Shown: positions 53,996 through 63,385 of the stretch, in pieces
Numbering within the stretch: the stretch's first letter is position 1
Layout of the letters: every line of letters begins with the position of its first letter
Origin: Burkholderia gladioli
GTDB lineage: Bacteria; Pseudomonadota; Gammaproteobacteria; Burkholderiales; Burkholderiaceae
NCBI RefSeq assembly: GCF_000959725.1
Contig: NZ_CP009323.1
Span: 1,860,001 to 1,924,000, forward strand
Reading direction: 5' to 3'
Length of the DNA: 64,000 nucleotides
The notes under the pieces: generated by a model
Database searches by the model: none
The model's input: only the letters and a program-made list of their open reading frames with translations
What the model was told of the DNA's origin: nothing
Position numbers and translations under genes: made by a program

Positions 53996-54751
53996 ATGCT
54001 GCTGATTCCGGCCATCGATCTTAAAGACGGTCAATGTGTGCGCCTCAAACAGGGCGATATGGACCAGGCGACGATTTTCTCCGAGGACCCGGCGGCGATG
54101 GCTCGCAAATGGGTCGATCTCGGCGCGCGGCGCCTTCATCTGGTCGACCTGAACGGCGCGTTCGCGGGCAAGCCGAAGAACCTCGAGGCGATCGAGGCGA
54201 TCCTCGAGGAGGTCGGCGACGAGATCCCGGTGCAACTGGGCGGCGGCATCCGCAGCCTGGAGACCATCGAGAAGTATCTCGACGCGGGCCTGTCCTACGT
54301 GATCATCGGCACTGCCGCCGTGAAGGACCCGGGCTTCCTGCAGGATGCCTGCACCGCCTTCGCCGGCAGCATCATCGTCGGCCTCGACGCGAAGGACGGC
54401 AAGGTCGCCACCGACGGCTGGAGCAAGCTGACCGGTCACGAGGTGATCGACCTGGCCCGCAAGTTCGAGGACTACGGCGTCGAATCGATCGTCTATACCG
54501 ACATCGGCCGCGACGGCATGCTCCAGGGCATCAACATCGAGGCGACCGTCAAGCTCGCGCAGGCGGTCGGCATTCCGGTGATTGCCAGCGGCGGCCTGTC
54601 GAACCTCAACGACATCGAGCAGCTCTGCGAGGTGGAAGGCGAGGGAATCGAGGGCGTGATCTGCGGCCGCGCGATCTACTCCGGCGATCTCGACTTTTCG
54701 GTCGCGCAACGGCGCGCCGACGAACTGAACGGCGAACTCGACGACGCCTGA
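53996..54751 (+). CDS. hisA: ProFAR isomerase HisA
   Basis: 251 residues, a (beta/alpha)8 barrel. The two catalytic aspartates are in [18 protein letters not shown] (D8) and [13 protein letters not shown]; phosphate-binding GGGIRS and ASGGLSNL are present. It isomerises ProFAR to PRFAR. CCTCCTTTTTCC upstream is not a classic ribosome-binding site. Two hairpins lie between it and hisF. Confidence 0.97.
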   Translation: MLLIPAIDLKDGQCVRLKQGDMDQATIFSEDPAAMARKWVDLGARRLHLVDLNGAFAGKPKNLEAIEAILEEVGDEIPVQLGGGIRSLETIEKYLDAGLSYVIIGTAAVKDPGFLQDACTAFAGSIIVGLDAKDGKVATDGWSKLTGHEVIDLARKFEDYGVESIVYTDIGRDGMLQGINIEATVKLAQAVGIPVIASGGLSNLNDIEQLCEVEGEGIEGVICGRAIYSGDLDFSVAQRRADELNGELDDA

Positions 54752-54810
54752 TCCGCTCGCGGCGGATCACCGCCCGCGTCTTCGCCCGAGCCGCCCGCCG
54801 ACGCGGGCGG
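54750..54810 (+). repeat. Tandem hairpins in the hisA-hisF gap
   Basis: First GATCCGC (54750-54756) with GCGGATC (54762-54768), overlapping the hisA stop; second CCGCCCGCGTC (54770-54780) with GACGCGGGCGG (54800-54810), a perfect 11-bp stem. Both lack U-tracts. The hisF start is 27 bases further. Confidence 0.75.
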
Positions 54811-54837
54811 CCTTACCTGCGGCACTTGTGCAAGATC

Positions 54838-55611
54838 ATGGCTCTAGCTAAACGCATCATTCCCTGTCTCGACGTGACCGCCGGGCGCGTCGTGAAGGGC
54901 GTCAATTTCGTCGAACTGCGCGACGCGGGCGACCCCGTCGAAATCGCGCGGCGCTACGACGACCAGGGCGCCGACGAACTCACCTTCCTCGACATCACCG
55001 CCACCTCCGACCAGCGCGACCTGATCCTGCCGATCATCGAGGCGGTCGCCTCGCAGGTCTTCATCCCGCTGACGGTGGGCGGCGGCGTGCGCGCCGTCGA
55101 GGACGTGCGGCGCCTGCTCAACGCCGGCGCCGACAAGGTCAGCATGAACTCCTCGGCGGTCGCCAACCCGCAACTGGTGGCCGACGCGGCCGGCAAGTAC
55201 GGCTCGCAGTGCATCGTGGTGGCGATCGACGCCAAGCGCGTGTCGGGCGAGGGCGAGGCGCCGCGCTGGGAAGTCTTCACCCACGGCGGGCGCAAGGGCA
55301 CCGGGCTCGACGCGATCGAATGGGCCCGCAAGATGGCCGAGCTCGGCGCGGGCGAGATCCTGCTGACCAGCATGGATCGCGACGGCACCAAGTCCGGCTT
55401 CGACCTGGCGCTCACGCGCGGCGTGTCCGACGCGGTGCCGGTGCCGGTGATCGCCTCGGGCGGCGTCGGCTCGCTACAGCACCTGGCCGACGGCATCGTC
55501 GACGGCCGCGCCGACGCGGTGCTGGCCGCGAGCATCTTCCACTACGGCGAACACACGGTCGGCGAGGCGAAGCGCTTCATGGCCGGTCGCGGCATTCCGG
55601 TGAGGCTCTGA
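54838..55611 (+). CDS. hisF: Imidazole glycerol phosphate synthase cyclase subunit HisF
   Basis: 257 residues, the barrel partner of HisH. Catalytic aspartates are in [18 protein letters not shown] (D11) and [15 protein letters not shown] (D130 region). It uses ammonia from HisH to close the imidazole ring, giving IGP and AICAR. The stop overlaps the hisI start by one base (TGATG). Confidence 0.97.
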   Translation: MALAKRIIPCLDVTAGRVVKGVNFVELRDAGDPVEIARRYDDQGADELTFLDITATSDQRDLILPIIEAVASQVFIPLTVGGGVRAVEDVRRLLNAGADKVSMNSSAVANPQLVADAAGKYGSQCIVVAIDAKRVSGEGEAPRWEVFTHGGRKGTGLDAIEWARKMAELGAGEILLTSMDRDGTKSGFDLALTRGVSDAVPVPVIASGGVGSLQHLADGIVDGRADAVLAASIFHYGEHTVGEAKRFMAGRGIPVRL

Positions 55612-56036
55612 TGACCACGCAAAGCACCCAGGCGGCGCCGCAGCCGGCCTGGCTCGACAAGGTCCGCTGGGACGATGACGGCCTGGTGCCGGTGATCGCG
55701 CAGGAGCTCGGCAGCAACGACGTGCTGATGTTCGCCTGGATGAATCGCGAGGCTCTGAGCAAGACTGTCGAAACCGGCCGGGCCGTTTATTATTCGCGTT
55801 CGCGTCAGCGCCTGTGGTTCAAGGGCGAGGAATCGGGGCATGTGCAGCATGTGCACGAGGTCCGGCTCGATTGTGACGAGGACGTCGTGCTGCTCAAGAT
55901 CGAGCAGATATCGGGTATCGCCTGCCATACCGGCCGGCATTCCTGCTTTTTCCAGAAATTCGAGGGCACCGTGGAAGGCGGCGACTGGGTCGCGGTCGAG
56001 CCGGTGCTGAAAGATCCCGAGCACATCTACAAATGA
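55611..56036 (+). CDS. hisI: Phosphoribosyl-AMP cyclohydrolase
   Basis: 141 residues, monofunctional. Zinc and magnesium ligands are visible in [12 protein letters not shown] and the C-terminal [11 protein letters not shown]. It opens the purine ring of PR-AMP. In E. coli this activity is fused to HisE; here hisE is separate and overlaps by ATGA (56033-56036). Confidence 0.96.
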   Translation: MTTQSTQAAPQPAWLDKVRWDDDGLVPVIAQELGSNDVLMFAWMNREALSKTVETGRAVYYSRSRQRLWFKGEESGHVQHVHEVRLDCDEDVVLLKIEQISGIACHTGRHSCFFQKFEGTVEGGDWVAVEPVLKDPEHIYK

Positions 56037-56398
56037 CGCAGACCACCCACGACACCCTGCTGCGCCTGGCGGCCGTGATCGACAGCCGCAAGGGCGGCGA
56101 TCCCGAGCAGTCCTACGTGTCGCGCCTGTTCCACAAGGGCGACGACGCGGTGCTCAAGAAGATCGGCGAGGAAGCCACCGAGGTGGTGCTGGCCGCCAAG
56201 GACGTGCGCCAGGGCGGCGCGCCCACGGCGCTGGTCGGCGAAGTGGCCGATCTCTGGTTCCATTGCCTGGTGATGCTGTCGCATTACGACCTGAGCCCGG
56301 CCGACGTGCTGGCCGAGCTCGAACGCCGCGAGGGCCTGTCGGGCCTCGAGGAGAAGGCGCTGCGCAAGCGCCGCGAGCGCGAGGAAGGCGACGGTTGA
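56033..56398 (+). CDS. hisE: Phosphoribosyl-ATP pyrophosphohydrolase
   Basis: 121 residues, an all-alpha MazG-like fold with the metal-binding [16 protein letters not shown] and [13 protein letters not shown]. It removes pyrophosphate from PR-ATP in the second step of the pathway. It is the last his gene; 48 bases later a gene for a small membrane protein starts. The C-tail is highly charged ([11 protein letters not shown]). Confidence 0.96.
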   Translation: MTQTTHDTLLRLAAVIDSRKGGDPEQSYVSRLFHKGDDAVLKKIGEEATEVVLAAKDVRQGGAPTALVGEVADLWFHCLVMLSHYDLSPADVLAELERREGLSGLEEKALRKRREREEGDG

Positions 56399-56446
56399 GC
56401 GCTCGCGCGCCCTGTGTCGGTCATGTCATCAAACGGAGGTAGCATC

Positions 56447-56854
56447 ATGGACGAACCTTCGATCCAGCCCGGTGGCGCAGCGGTTCCGGCCAATTATCCG
56501 GGCGGCGGCCTGTCGAGCGAACGCGAGCAGTCGCTGCGCACGCTCACCCACGTGTTGTACGGTTTGTACGCGATCCACTGGCTGACGGGCGGCATCACCG
56601 GGCTGATCGCGATCATCATCAACTACGTGAAGCGCCCGGACGTGGTCGGCACCCGCTACCAGGCGCATTTCGAGTGGCAGATCCGCACTTTCTGGCGCGC
56701 GCTGATCCTCTACCTGATCGGCTTCGCGCTGATCTTCGTGGTGGTCGGATTTTTCATCCTGGGCGTGGTCTGGGTCTGGACGCTGTACCGTATCATCAAG
56801 GGCTGGCTGTACCTGAACGACAACAAGCCGCTCGATCCGCAGGCATGGTTCTGA
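56447..56854 (+). CDS. Small membrane protein (DUF4870-like)
   Basis: 135 residues from the ATG at 56447, chosen because GGAGG (56435-56439) lies at ideal spacing. Three hydrophobic segments are seen: IHWLTGGITGLIAIIINYV, ALILYLIGFALIFVVVGFFI and the adjoining LGVVWVWTLYRIIKGWL. The TRYQAHFEWQIRTFWRAL segment is typical of this family. Function is unknown. It sits between hisE and hinT and is probably in the same transcript. Confidence 0.8.
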   Translation: MDEPSIQPGGAAVPANYPGGGLSSEREQSLRTLTHVLYGLYAIHWLTGGITGLIAIIINYVKRPDVVGTRYQAHFEWQIRTFWRALILYLIGFALIFVVVGFFILGVVWVWTLYRIIKGWLYLNDNKPLDPQAWF

Positions 56855-56879
56855 GGGCGGGCGGCGCGCCGGGAGCGAG

Positions 56880-57245
56880 ATGAGTCACGATCCGAACTGC
56901 CTGTTCTGCAGGATCGCCTCGGGCGAGATCCCGAGCAGCAAGGTGCACGAGGACGAGGAGTTCGTCGCGTTCCGCGACATCAACCCGGCGGCCGAGACGC
57001 ACGTGCTGGTGATCCCGCGCCGGCACCTGCCGACGCTGTCCTCGGCGGGCGCGGAAGACGCGCCGCTGCTTGGTAGAATGCTGGTCCTCGTCGCGCGCCT
57101 GGCCGAACAGCTCGGTTGCGCCTACACGGGTGGCGAAACGGGATTCCGGACCGTGCTGAACACGGGCCCGGGCGGCGGGCAGGAGGTCTACCACCTGCAC
57201 GCGCACCTGCTTGCCGGGCCGCGCCCGTGGAAGCGGATGGGTTGA
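56880..57245 (+). CDS. hinT: HIT-family nucleotide hydrolase (HinT-like)
   Basis: 121 residues. N-terminal CLFCRIASGEIPSSKVHEDEEFVAFRDINPAAETHVLVIPRRH and the histidine triad YHLHAHLLAG identify the HIT branch I family, purine nucleoside phosphoramidases. The CxxC of the N-terminus may bind zinc. It lies between the small membrane protein and tatA, an order often seen in betaproteobacteria. Confidence 0.95.
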   Translation: MSHDPNCLFCRIASGEIPSSKVHEDEEFVAFRDINPAAETHVLVIPRRHLPTLSSAGAEDAPLLGRMLVLVARLAEQLGCAYTGGETGFRTVLNTGPGGGQEVYHLHAHLLAGPRPWKRMG

Positions 57246-57360
57246 ACGGGGTGCGCGGCATGCGTCGCATGTCGCCGTGCCGCGCAAGGGAAACGTAACG
57301 GATGCCGGCGCCGCCGGCAGTTAGCGCCGCCGCGGCGGCGAGGTTGAGGAGAGTGGCATC

Positions 57361-57600
57361 ATGGGCGGATTGAGTATTTGGCACTGGCTGATCGTTTTGG
57401 TGATCGTCGTGATGGTGTTTGGCACCAAGAAGCTGCGCAATCTCGGCAGCGACCTCGGCGGCGCGGTCAAGGGTTTCAAGGACGGCATGAAGCAGGAAGA
57501 CGAAACGCCGGCCGACGCGCAGCAGCAACTGCCGCGCACGGGCTCGGTGAACGTCGACGCGAAGGAAGCGACGCGTTCCTCCGATTCGAACAAGGCGTGA
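57361..57600 (+). CDS. tatA: Sec-independent translocase subunit TatA
   Basis: 79 residues: one N-terminal membrane helix ([17 protein letters not shown]), the [24 protein letters not shown] amphipathic helix and an acidic tail. TatA oligomers form the protein-conducting part of the Tat pathway for folded proteins. GAGGAGAG precedes the ATG. Likely cargo encoded in this window includes MsrP and the Rieske protein PetA. Confidence 0.96.
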   Translation: MGGLSIWHWLIVLVIVVMVFGTKKLRNLGSDLGGAVKGFKDGMKQEDETPADAQQQLPRTGSVNVDAKEATRSSDSNKA

Positions 57601-57626
57601 TCGCCTCGCGCTGACAGGACGCCGCG

Positions 57627-58181
57627 ATGCTCGATCTCGGTCTTTCCAAGATGGCGCTGATCGGCGTCGTCGCGCTGGTGGTGCTCGGTCCCGAGCGCCT
57701 GCCGCGCGTGGCCCGCACCGCCGGCGCGCTGTTCGGGCGCGCCCAGCGCTATATCAACGACGTGAAGGCGGAGGTGTCGCGCGAGATCGAACTCGATGCG
57801 CTGCGCACCATGAAGACCGACTTCGAGAGCGCGGCGCGCAATGTCGAGACCACCATCCACGACAATCTGCGCCAGCACGAAACCGAGCTCAACGATGCCT
57901 GGAGCTCGGCCGTCTCGGGTGAATCGGGCGCCTCGGCGGGGCCCGTGTCGGTCGGGGCCGGCTCGTCCTACGATCCCTACGACAGCTCCACCCACGCCTG
58001 GCAGGGCAGCCCGATCAGCGCCACCTTCACGCCCAAGCGCCGCAACTGGCGCATCAAGCAGAGCGCCACGCCCACCTGGTACAAGCGCGCCACCACGCGC
58101 CGCACGCACGTGCAGTCGGGGGCCGCGCGCGTGGCGCGCCACCAGCCGGCCAGCCTGCGCCGGCCCACGCGTTTCTTCTGA
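57627..58181 (+). CDS. tatB: Sec-independent translocase subunit TatB
   Basis: 184 residues: LDLGLSKMALIGVVALVVLGPERLPRVARTAG is the TatB signature helix with its glutamate and hinge, followed by an amphipathic helix and a long variable C-tail with Arg/Thr-rich ending. TatB with TatC forms the twin-arginine signal receptor. 26 bases separate it from tatA. Confidence 0.95.
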   Translation: MLDLGLSKMALIGVVALVVLGPERLPRVARTAGALFGRAQRYINDVKAEVSREIELDALRTMKTDFESAARNVETTIHDNLRQHETELNDAWSSAVSGESGASAGPVSVGAGSSYDPYDSSTHAWQGSPISATFTPKRRNWRIKQSATPTWYKRATTRRTHVQSGAARVARHQPASLRRPTRFF

Positions 58182-58228
58182 CCGCGCACGATGATCGCGC
58201 GCGCCCATCACATCCATCGAGGGCCGGT

Positions 58229-59008
58229 GTGAGCGACCCCCAGCACAACCCGGAAGAAGCCCGGGAAGAAACCTTCATCTCCCATCTCGTCGAACTGCGT
58301 ACCCGCCTGGTGCGGGCCGGCGCGGCCGTGCTCGTGGTGTTCGTCGGGCTGGTGTACTGGGCGCCCGACATCTTCCGGCTGCTGGCGCGGCCGCTGATGC
58401 AGAACCTGCCCAAGGACGGCAAGATGATCGTCACCGACGTGACCGGGTCGTTCTTCGTGCCGATGAAGGTCACGATGCTGGTGGCGCTGGTGATCGCGCT
58501 GCCCATCGTGCTCTACCAGATCTGGGCCTTCGTGGCCCCGGGCCTCTACCAGCACGAGAAGCGGCTGGTGATGCCGCTGGTGAGCAGCAGCTACTTCCTG
58601 TTCCTGTGCGGCATGGCCTTCGCCTACTTCGTGGTGTTCCCGACCATCTTTCGCGTGATGGCGCACTACAACGCCCCGCTCGGCGCCGAGATGTCCACCG
58701 ACATCAACAACTACGTGAGCTTCGTGCTGGGAATGTTCCTCGCCTTCGGGGTCACCTTCGAGGTGCCGGTGGTGGTGGTGCTGCTGGTCCGCATGGGCGT
58801 GCTGCCGCTCAAGAAGCTCAAGGAGATCCGGCCCTACGTGATCGTCGGCGCCTTCGTGGTGTCGGCCGTGGTCACGCCCCCCGACGTGTTCTCGCAGTTG
58901 ATGCTGGCCCTGCCGCTGGTGGTGCTCTACGAGATCGGCCTGCTGGCGGCGCGGATCTTCGTCGGCAACAAGCCGGCCGCCGACGAGGAGTCGCAGGCAG
59001 CGGGCTGA
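58229..59008 (+). CDS. tatC: Sec-independent translocase subunit TatC
   Basis: 259 residues from a GTG start; six membrane helices. Conserved ETFISHLVELRTRLVRA at the N-terminus and FVAPGLYQHEKRLVMPLV, FEVPVVVVLLVRMGV are TatC hallmarks for signal-peptide binding. It completes tatABC; an intrinsic terminator follows. Confidence 0.97.
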   Translation: MSDPQHNPEEAREETFISHLVELRTRLVRAGAAVLVVFVGLVYWAPDIFRLLARPLMQNLPKDGKMIVTDVTGSFFVPMKVTMLVALVIALPIVLYQIWAFVAPGLYQHEKRLVMPLVSSSYFLFLCGMAFAYFVVFPTIFRVMAHYNAPLGAEMSTDINNYVSFVLGMFLAFGVTFEVPVVVVLLVRMGVLPLKKLKEIRPYVIVGAFVVSAVVTPPDVFSQLMLALPLVVLYEIGLLAARIFVGNKPAADEESQAAG

Positions 59009-59046
59009 GCTGGCGAGGTTCTCGACGCGGCCCGTTCAGGGCAATG

Positions 59047-59076
59047 AAAAAAGGACAGCCGAGGGCTGTCCTTTTT
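59047..59076. terminator. Bidirectional intrinsic terminator between tatC and the DegS-like gene
   Basis: AAAAAAGGACAGCC, a short loop and GGCTGTCCTTTTT, with A- and T-runs on both sides, between convergent genes. Confidence 0.92.
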
Positions 59077-59166
59077 GCTTGATGCGGGCCGCTCCGACGA
59101 GGAGGCTGCCGGCTCGCCCGCCCATTGCCGGGTCGCCTTGGCGACCGCGGGTGCCGGGCGCCCCGC

Positions 59167-60375
59167 TTACTCCGCGTCGTCGTTGTTCTGGTCGTCGAGC
59201 GCCTGCTTGGGCGGCGGCGGGCGCTTGCCGATCACCACCGTCACCGTGAACGTGCGCGTCTTGCGCACCACCTCGACCTGGGTCGGCGTGCCCGGCTTGA
59301 TCTGCGCGACCACGTTGAGCAGGCGCGTGGTGTCGGTGATCGGCTCGTTGTTGACCGTGGTCAGGATATCGCCGGGCTTGATGCCGGCCTTGTCCGCCGG
59401 GCCGCCCTGCAGCACGCCGGCGACGATCGCGCCGCTCTTCTGCTGCAGCCCGAAGGAGTCGGCGATCTCGGGCGTGAGGTCCTGCGGCTCGACGCCGATC
59501 CAGCCGCGCGTGACGGCGCCGGTGGTGATGATGCTCTCCAGCACGGTGCGCGCGGTCGACACGGGAATCGCGAAGCCGATCCCGAGCGAGCCGCCCGAGC
59601 GCGAGTAGATCGCCGTGTTGATGCCGAGCAGGTTGCCGCTCACGTCGACCAGGGCGCCGCCCGAGTTGCCGGGATTGATCGGCGCGTCGGTCTGGATGAA
59701 GTTCTCGAAGGTATTGATGCCGAGGTGGTTGCGGCCGAGCGCGCTGATGATGCCCATCGTGACGGTCTGGCCGACCCCGAACGGGTTGCCGATCGCCAGC
59801 ACCACGTCGCCGACGCGCGCCTGGTCCGAACGGCCCAGGGTGATGGTCGGCAGGTTGGTCATGTTGATCTTGAGCACGGCCAGGTCGGTTTCGGGATCGT
59901 TGCCGATCACCTTGGCCGTCGAGGTGCGGCCGTCGGCCAGCGCGACCTCGATCTGGTCGGCGCCGTCCACCACGTGCTGGTTCGTTAGAATGTAACCTTC
60001 CGGGCTCACGATGACGCCCGAACCGAGATTCGAGGCGGGCTCCTCCTGCTGCCGGCGCGGATTGCGGTCACCGAAGAAGTAGCGGAACAGCGGGTCCTTG
60101 GCGCGCGGATCGGGCGGCAGCGAGCCGTCCTTGCTCGAGAACACGTTGACCACGGCCGGCATGGCCTTCTGCGCGGCATCCGCATACGAGGCCTGCGCGG
60201 GCGCGCCGCCAACGCCGGGCGCCACCTCGCGCAGCGCGACGATCGGCGCCGCCAGCTGCTTGCCGAGTTGCCCCTGTCGCTGTAGCCACTGCGGCTTGAG
60301 GGTCGCGACGATGAACATCAGCGCGAGCAGTACCGTCACAGCCTGTGCGAAGAACAGCCAGAAGCGTCTAAGCAT
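59167..60375 (-). CDS. HtrA-family serine protease, DegS-like (membrane-anchored, one PDZ domain)
   Basis: 402 residues. One N-terminal membrane anchor ([22 protein letters not shown]) and no cleavable signal, then a trypsin-like domain with the triad in [18 protein letters not shown] and [10 protein letters not shown], and a single C-terminal PDZ domain ([28 protein letters not shown]). This matches DegS/AlgW-type site-1 proteases that cut anti-sigma factor RseA/MucA on envelope stress. The rse genes are not in the window, so the pathway is inferred. Its start is 21 bases from the divergent Nif3 gene start. Confidence 0.92.
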   Translation of the reverse strand: MLRRFWLFFAQAVTVLLALMFIVATLKPQWLQRQGQLGKQLAAPIVALREVAPGVGGAPAQASYADAAQKAMPAVVNVFSSKDGSLPPDPRAKDPLFRYFFGDRNPRRQQEEPASNLGSGVIVSPEGYILTNQHVVDGADQIEVALADGRTSTAKVIGNDPETDLAVLKINMTNLPTITLGRSDQARVGDVVLAIGNPFGVGQTVTMGIISALGRNHLGINTFENFIQTDAPINPGNSGGALVDVSGNLLGINTAIYSRSGGSLGIGFAIPVSTARTVLESIITTGAVTRGWIGVEPQDLTPEIADSFGLQQKSGAIVAGVLQGGPADKAGIKPGDILTTVNNEPITDTTRLLNVVAQIKPGTPTQVEVVRKTRTFTVTVVIGKRPPPPKQALDDQNNDDAE

Positions 60376-60396
60376 TTGAAGATATTAGGGGAATAT

Positions 60397-61143
60397 ATGG
60401 ACCGGATCGAACTCGAATTGTACTTGAACAATACCCTCGAGATTGCGCGCTTCAAGGACTACTGCCCGAACGGGCTGCAGGTCGAGGGCCGCCGCCGCAT
60501 CGAGCGCATCGCCACCGGCGTGACCGCCTCGCTGGCCTTTCTCGAGCGCGCGGTCGAATGGGGGGCCGACGCGGTGCTGGTCCACCACGGCTATTTCTGG
60601 CGCAACGAGGCGCCGCAGGTGACGGGCCGCAAGTACCAGCGCCTGAAGCTGCTGCTGGCCAACGAGCTGAACCTGTTCGCCTTCCACCTGCCGCTCGACG
60701 CCCATCCCGATTTCGGCAACAACGCGCAGCTCGGCGCGCGGCTCGGCCTGATGGCCGACAGCTATTTCGGCGAGCACGGCCTGGGCTGGATGGCGACCCT
60801 GCCGATGGCGGTCTCGCTGGAGCACTTCACGGCCAAGGTCGAGAACACGCTGGGGCGCACGCCGCTGGTGCTCGGCGACGCGGACCAGCTACTGCGTCGC
60901 GTGGCCTGGTGCACGGGCGGCGCGCAGAGCTATTTCGACGCCGCCATCGAGGCCGGCGCCGACGTGTTCCTGACCGGCGAAGCCTCCGAATTCGTCACGC
61001 ATGCGGCGGCCGAGAGCGGGGTGGCCTTCGTTGCGGCGGGGCACCATGCCACCGAGCGCTACGGCATCCAGGCGCTGGGCCGCCATTTGTCAGAGCATTT
61101 CGGCCTCGAGCACACCTTCATCGACATCCCCAACCCGGTCTGA
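60397..61143 (+). CDS. Nif3/YbgI family dinuclear metal-binding protein
   Basis: 248 residues from the ATG at 60397 with AGGGGA just upstream. Family motifs are the N-terminal [13 protein letters not shown], the metal-ligand histidines in [15 protein letters not shown], and C-terminal [19 protein letters not shown]. It is often annotated GTP cyclohydrolase 1 type 2 homolog, but the biochemical role of the family is uncertain. It lies between the DegS-like gene and the pet operon. Confidence 0.92.
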   Translation: MDRIELELYLNNTLEIARFKDYCPNGLQVEGRRRIERIATGVTASLAFLERAVEWGADAVLVHHGYFWRNEAPQVTGRKYQRLKLLLANELNLFAFHLPLDAHPDFGNNAQLGARLGLMADSYFGEHGLGWMATLPMAVSLEHFTAKVENTLGRTPLVLGDADQLLRRVAWCTGGAQSYFDAAIEAGADVFLTGEASEFVTHAAAESGVAFVAAGHHATERYGIQALGRHLSEHFGLEHTFIDIPNPV

Positions 61144-61279
61144 AAGCGGTGGAAATGCGGCGGCGCACCCACGAAACGGTATGAAGCGTTCGCTTAACAA
61201 CTGAGGTGGAAACATCGATCGGCGATGGGGGAAAACCCTTGTCGATCAATGACTTCTGGTCGATTTCGAGATTCAGGCC

Positions 61280-61309
61280 TTGAAAATCGGACCCCCGTTC
61301 GCGCACACT
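61280..61309 (+). promoter_or_regulatory. Predicted promoter of the petABC operon
   Basis: TTGAAA (61280-61285) and a weak -10 CACACT (61304-61309) with an 18-bp spacer, about 48 bases before petA. Within the 220-bp gap GATCG and CGATC arms around 61220-61248 could also form a leader or 3'-end hairpin. Confidence 0.4.
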
Positions 61310-61363
61310 AGCGGCGGTATGCGAAGTCGTGACGGTGAATCCAACTCAGAAGTGGGGCGTGAG

Positions 61364-61984
61364 ATGCGAGATAAAGAAGAGAAACGCGTCGACAGCGGCC
61401 GCCGTACCTGGCTGATTGCGACATCCGTAGCAAGCGGTGTCGGTGGTGTCGCCACGGTCATACCGTTCGCGGCGTCGCTCGCGCCGTCGACCAAGGCGAA
61501 GGCGGCCGGCGCGCCGGTCGAGGTCGACATCAGCGCGCTCAAGCCCGGCGAACTCGTCACCGTGGCCTGGCGCGGCAAGCCGGTCTGGATCCTGAACCGC
61601 ACCGACGCGATGCTCGCCGACGTGAAGAAGGCCGATCCGGAACTGGCCGATCCCAAGACCAAGAGCCCGTATTCGATGCCCTTGCCGGCGTACTGCGACA
61701 ACGAGTATCGCTCGCGCACCGACCACAAGAACATCCTCGTCGTGCTGGCCGTGTGCACGCATCTGGGCTGCACGCCCACCTCGCGCTTCACGCCCGGCCC
61801 GCAGCCGAACCTGCCCGACGACTGGCCGGGCGGTTTCCTCTGTCCCTGCCACGGCTCGACCTACGACCTTGCCGGTCGCGTCTTCAAGAACAAGCCGGCG
61901 CCACAGAATCTCGATATTCCGCCTTACATGTTCACCTCGGCCACCACGGTGGTGATCGGCAAGGACGAGAAAGGAGAAGCGTGA
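61364..61984 (+). CDS. petA: Ubiquinol-cytochrome c reductase Rieske iron-sulfur subunit
   Basis: 206 residues from the ATG at 61364; the frame is open upstream but the family starts here (MRDKEEKRVDSGRRTWLIATS). A Tat-type N-terminal anchor (RRTWLIATSVASGVGGVATVIPF) precedes the Rieske fold with CTHLGC and CPCHGS, which bind the 2Fe-2S cluster. It takes electrons from ubiquinol in the bc1 complex. The stop overlaps the petB start by one base (TGATG). Confidence 0.97.
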   Translation: MRDKEEKRVDSGRRTWLIATSVASGVGGVATVIPFAASLAPSTKAKAAGAPVEVDISALKPGELVTVAWRGKPVWILNRTDAMLADVKKADPELADPKTKSPYSMPLPAYCDNEYRSRTDHKNILVVLAVCTHLGCTPTSRFTPGPQPNLPDDWPGGFLCPCHGSTYDLAGRVFKNKPAPQNLDIPPYMFTSATTVVIGKDEKGEA

Positions 61985-63366
61985 TGGCGACCGATAACAA
62001 GAATGTCTCCACGACGGGCTTCATCGGCTGGATCGACGAGCGCTTCCCGCTCACGGCCTCGATCAAGAAGCACGTGACCGAGTACTACGCGCCGAAGAAC
62101 TTCAACTTCTGGTACTTCTTCGGCTCGCTGGCGCTGCTGGTGCTGGTCAACCAGATCGTCACCGGCATCTTCCTCACCATGAACTACAAACCCGACTCGA
62201 CGCTGGCCTTCGCGTCGGTCGAGTACATCATGCGCGAGGTGCCCTGGGGCTGGCTGATCCGCTACATGCATTCCACCGGCGCCTCGATGTTCTTCGTGGT
62301 GGTCTACCTGCACATGTTCCGCGGCCTGCTCTACGGCTCGTACCGCAAGCCGCGCGAACTAGTGTGGATCTTCGGCTGCGCGATCTTCCTGTGCCTGATG
62401 GCCGAGGCCTTCTTCGGCTACCTGCTGCCCTGGGGCCAGATGTCGTTCTGGGGCGCGCAGGTGATCGTGAACCTGTTCTCGGCGATCCCCTTCGTCGGCC
62501 CCGACCTCTCGCTCTGGATCCGCGGCGACTACGTGGTGTCCGACGTGACGCTGAACCGCTTCTTCGCCTTCCACGTGATCGCGATCCCGCTGGTGCTGGT
62601 GGGGTTGGTGGTGGCGCACCTGGTGGCGCTGCACGAGGTGGGCTCGAACAACCCGGACGGTATCGAGATCAAGGAGAAGAAGGACGAGAACGGCATTCCG
62701 CTCGACGGCATCCCGTTCCACCCCTATTACTCGGTACACGATTTCCTCGGCGTCTGCGTGTTCCTGATGATCTTCGCGCTGATCGTGTTCTTCGCGCCGG
62801 AAATGGGCGGCTACTTCCTGGAGGCCAACAACTTCATCCCGGCCAACCCGCTGCAGACGCCGCCCGAGATCGCGCCGGTCTGGTACTTCACGGCCTTCTA
62901 CGCGATGCTGCGCGCCACCACCGACCCGTTCAAGATCGTGCTGATGGTGGTGATCGTGCTGCTCGGCATCGTCGCGCTGCTGCGCGCGCGCGGCAAATGG
63001 CGGATCGGGCTGCCGGTGCTGGCCGCCGCGCTGGTGGTCTTCATGGCGCTGACCGAATCGAAGTTCTGGGGCGTGGTGGTGATGGGCTCGGCGGTCGTCT
63101 CGCTGTTCTTCCTGCCCTGGCTGGACCGCAGCCCGGTCAAGTCGATCCGCTACCGGCCGACCTTCCACAAGGTGTTCCTGGGGATCTTCGTCCTCGCCTT
63201 CTTCACGCTCGCCTTCCTCGGCACGCAGTCGCCGTCGCCGGCCAAGACGCTGATCGCACAGTTCTGCGCGCTGATCTACTTCGCGTTCTTCCTGGGCATG
63301 CCGTTCTGGACCCGATTGGGCACGTTCAAGCGTCCGCCCGAGCGCGTCAATTTCCGGCCCCATTAA
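61984..63366 (+). CDS. petB: Ubiquinol-cytochrome c reductase cytochrome b subunit
   Basis: 460 residues with about eight to nine membrane helices, two b-hemes held by paired histidines (RYMHSTGASMFFVVVYLHMFRG and FFAFHVIAIPLVLVGLVVAHLVALHEVG) and the Qo-site motif PPEIAPVWYF (PEWY-like, here PVWYF). It is the core of the bc1 complex. About 40 C-terminal residues past the usual end contain two further hydrophobic segments. petC follows after 19 bases. Confidence 0.97.
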   Translation: MATDNKNVSTTGFIGWIDERFPLTASIKKHVTEYYAPKNFNFWYFFGSLALLVLVNQIVTGIFLTMNYKPDSTLAFASVEYIMREVPWGWLIRYMHSTGASMFFVVVYLHMFRGLLYGSYRKPRELVWIFGCAIFLCLMAEAFFGYLLPWGQMSFWGAQVIVNLFSAIPFVGPDLSLWIRGDYVVSDVTLNRFFAFHVIAIPLVLVGLVVAHLVALHEVGSNNPDGIEIKEKKDENGIPLDGIPFHPYYSVHDFLGVCVFLMIFALIVFFAPEMGGYFLEANNFIPANPLQTPPEIAPVWYFTAFYAMLRATTDPFKIVLMVVIVLLGIVALLRARGKWRIGLPVLAAALVVFMALTESKFWGVVVMGSAVVSLFFLPWLDRSPVKSIRYRPTFHKVFLGIFVLAFFTLAFLGTQSPSPAKTLIAQFCALIYFAFFLGMPFWTRLGTFKRPPERVNFRPH

Positions 63367-63385
63367 TGCGAGCGAGGAGAACACG

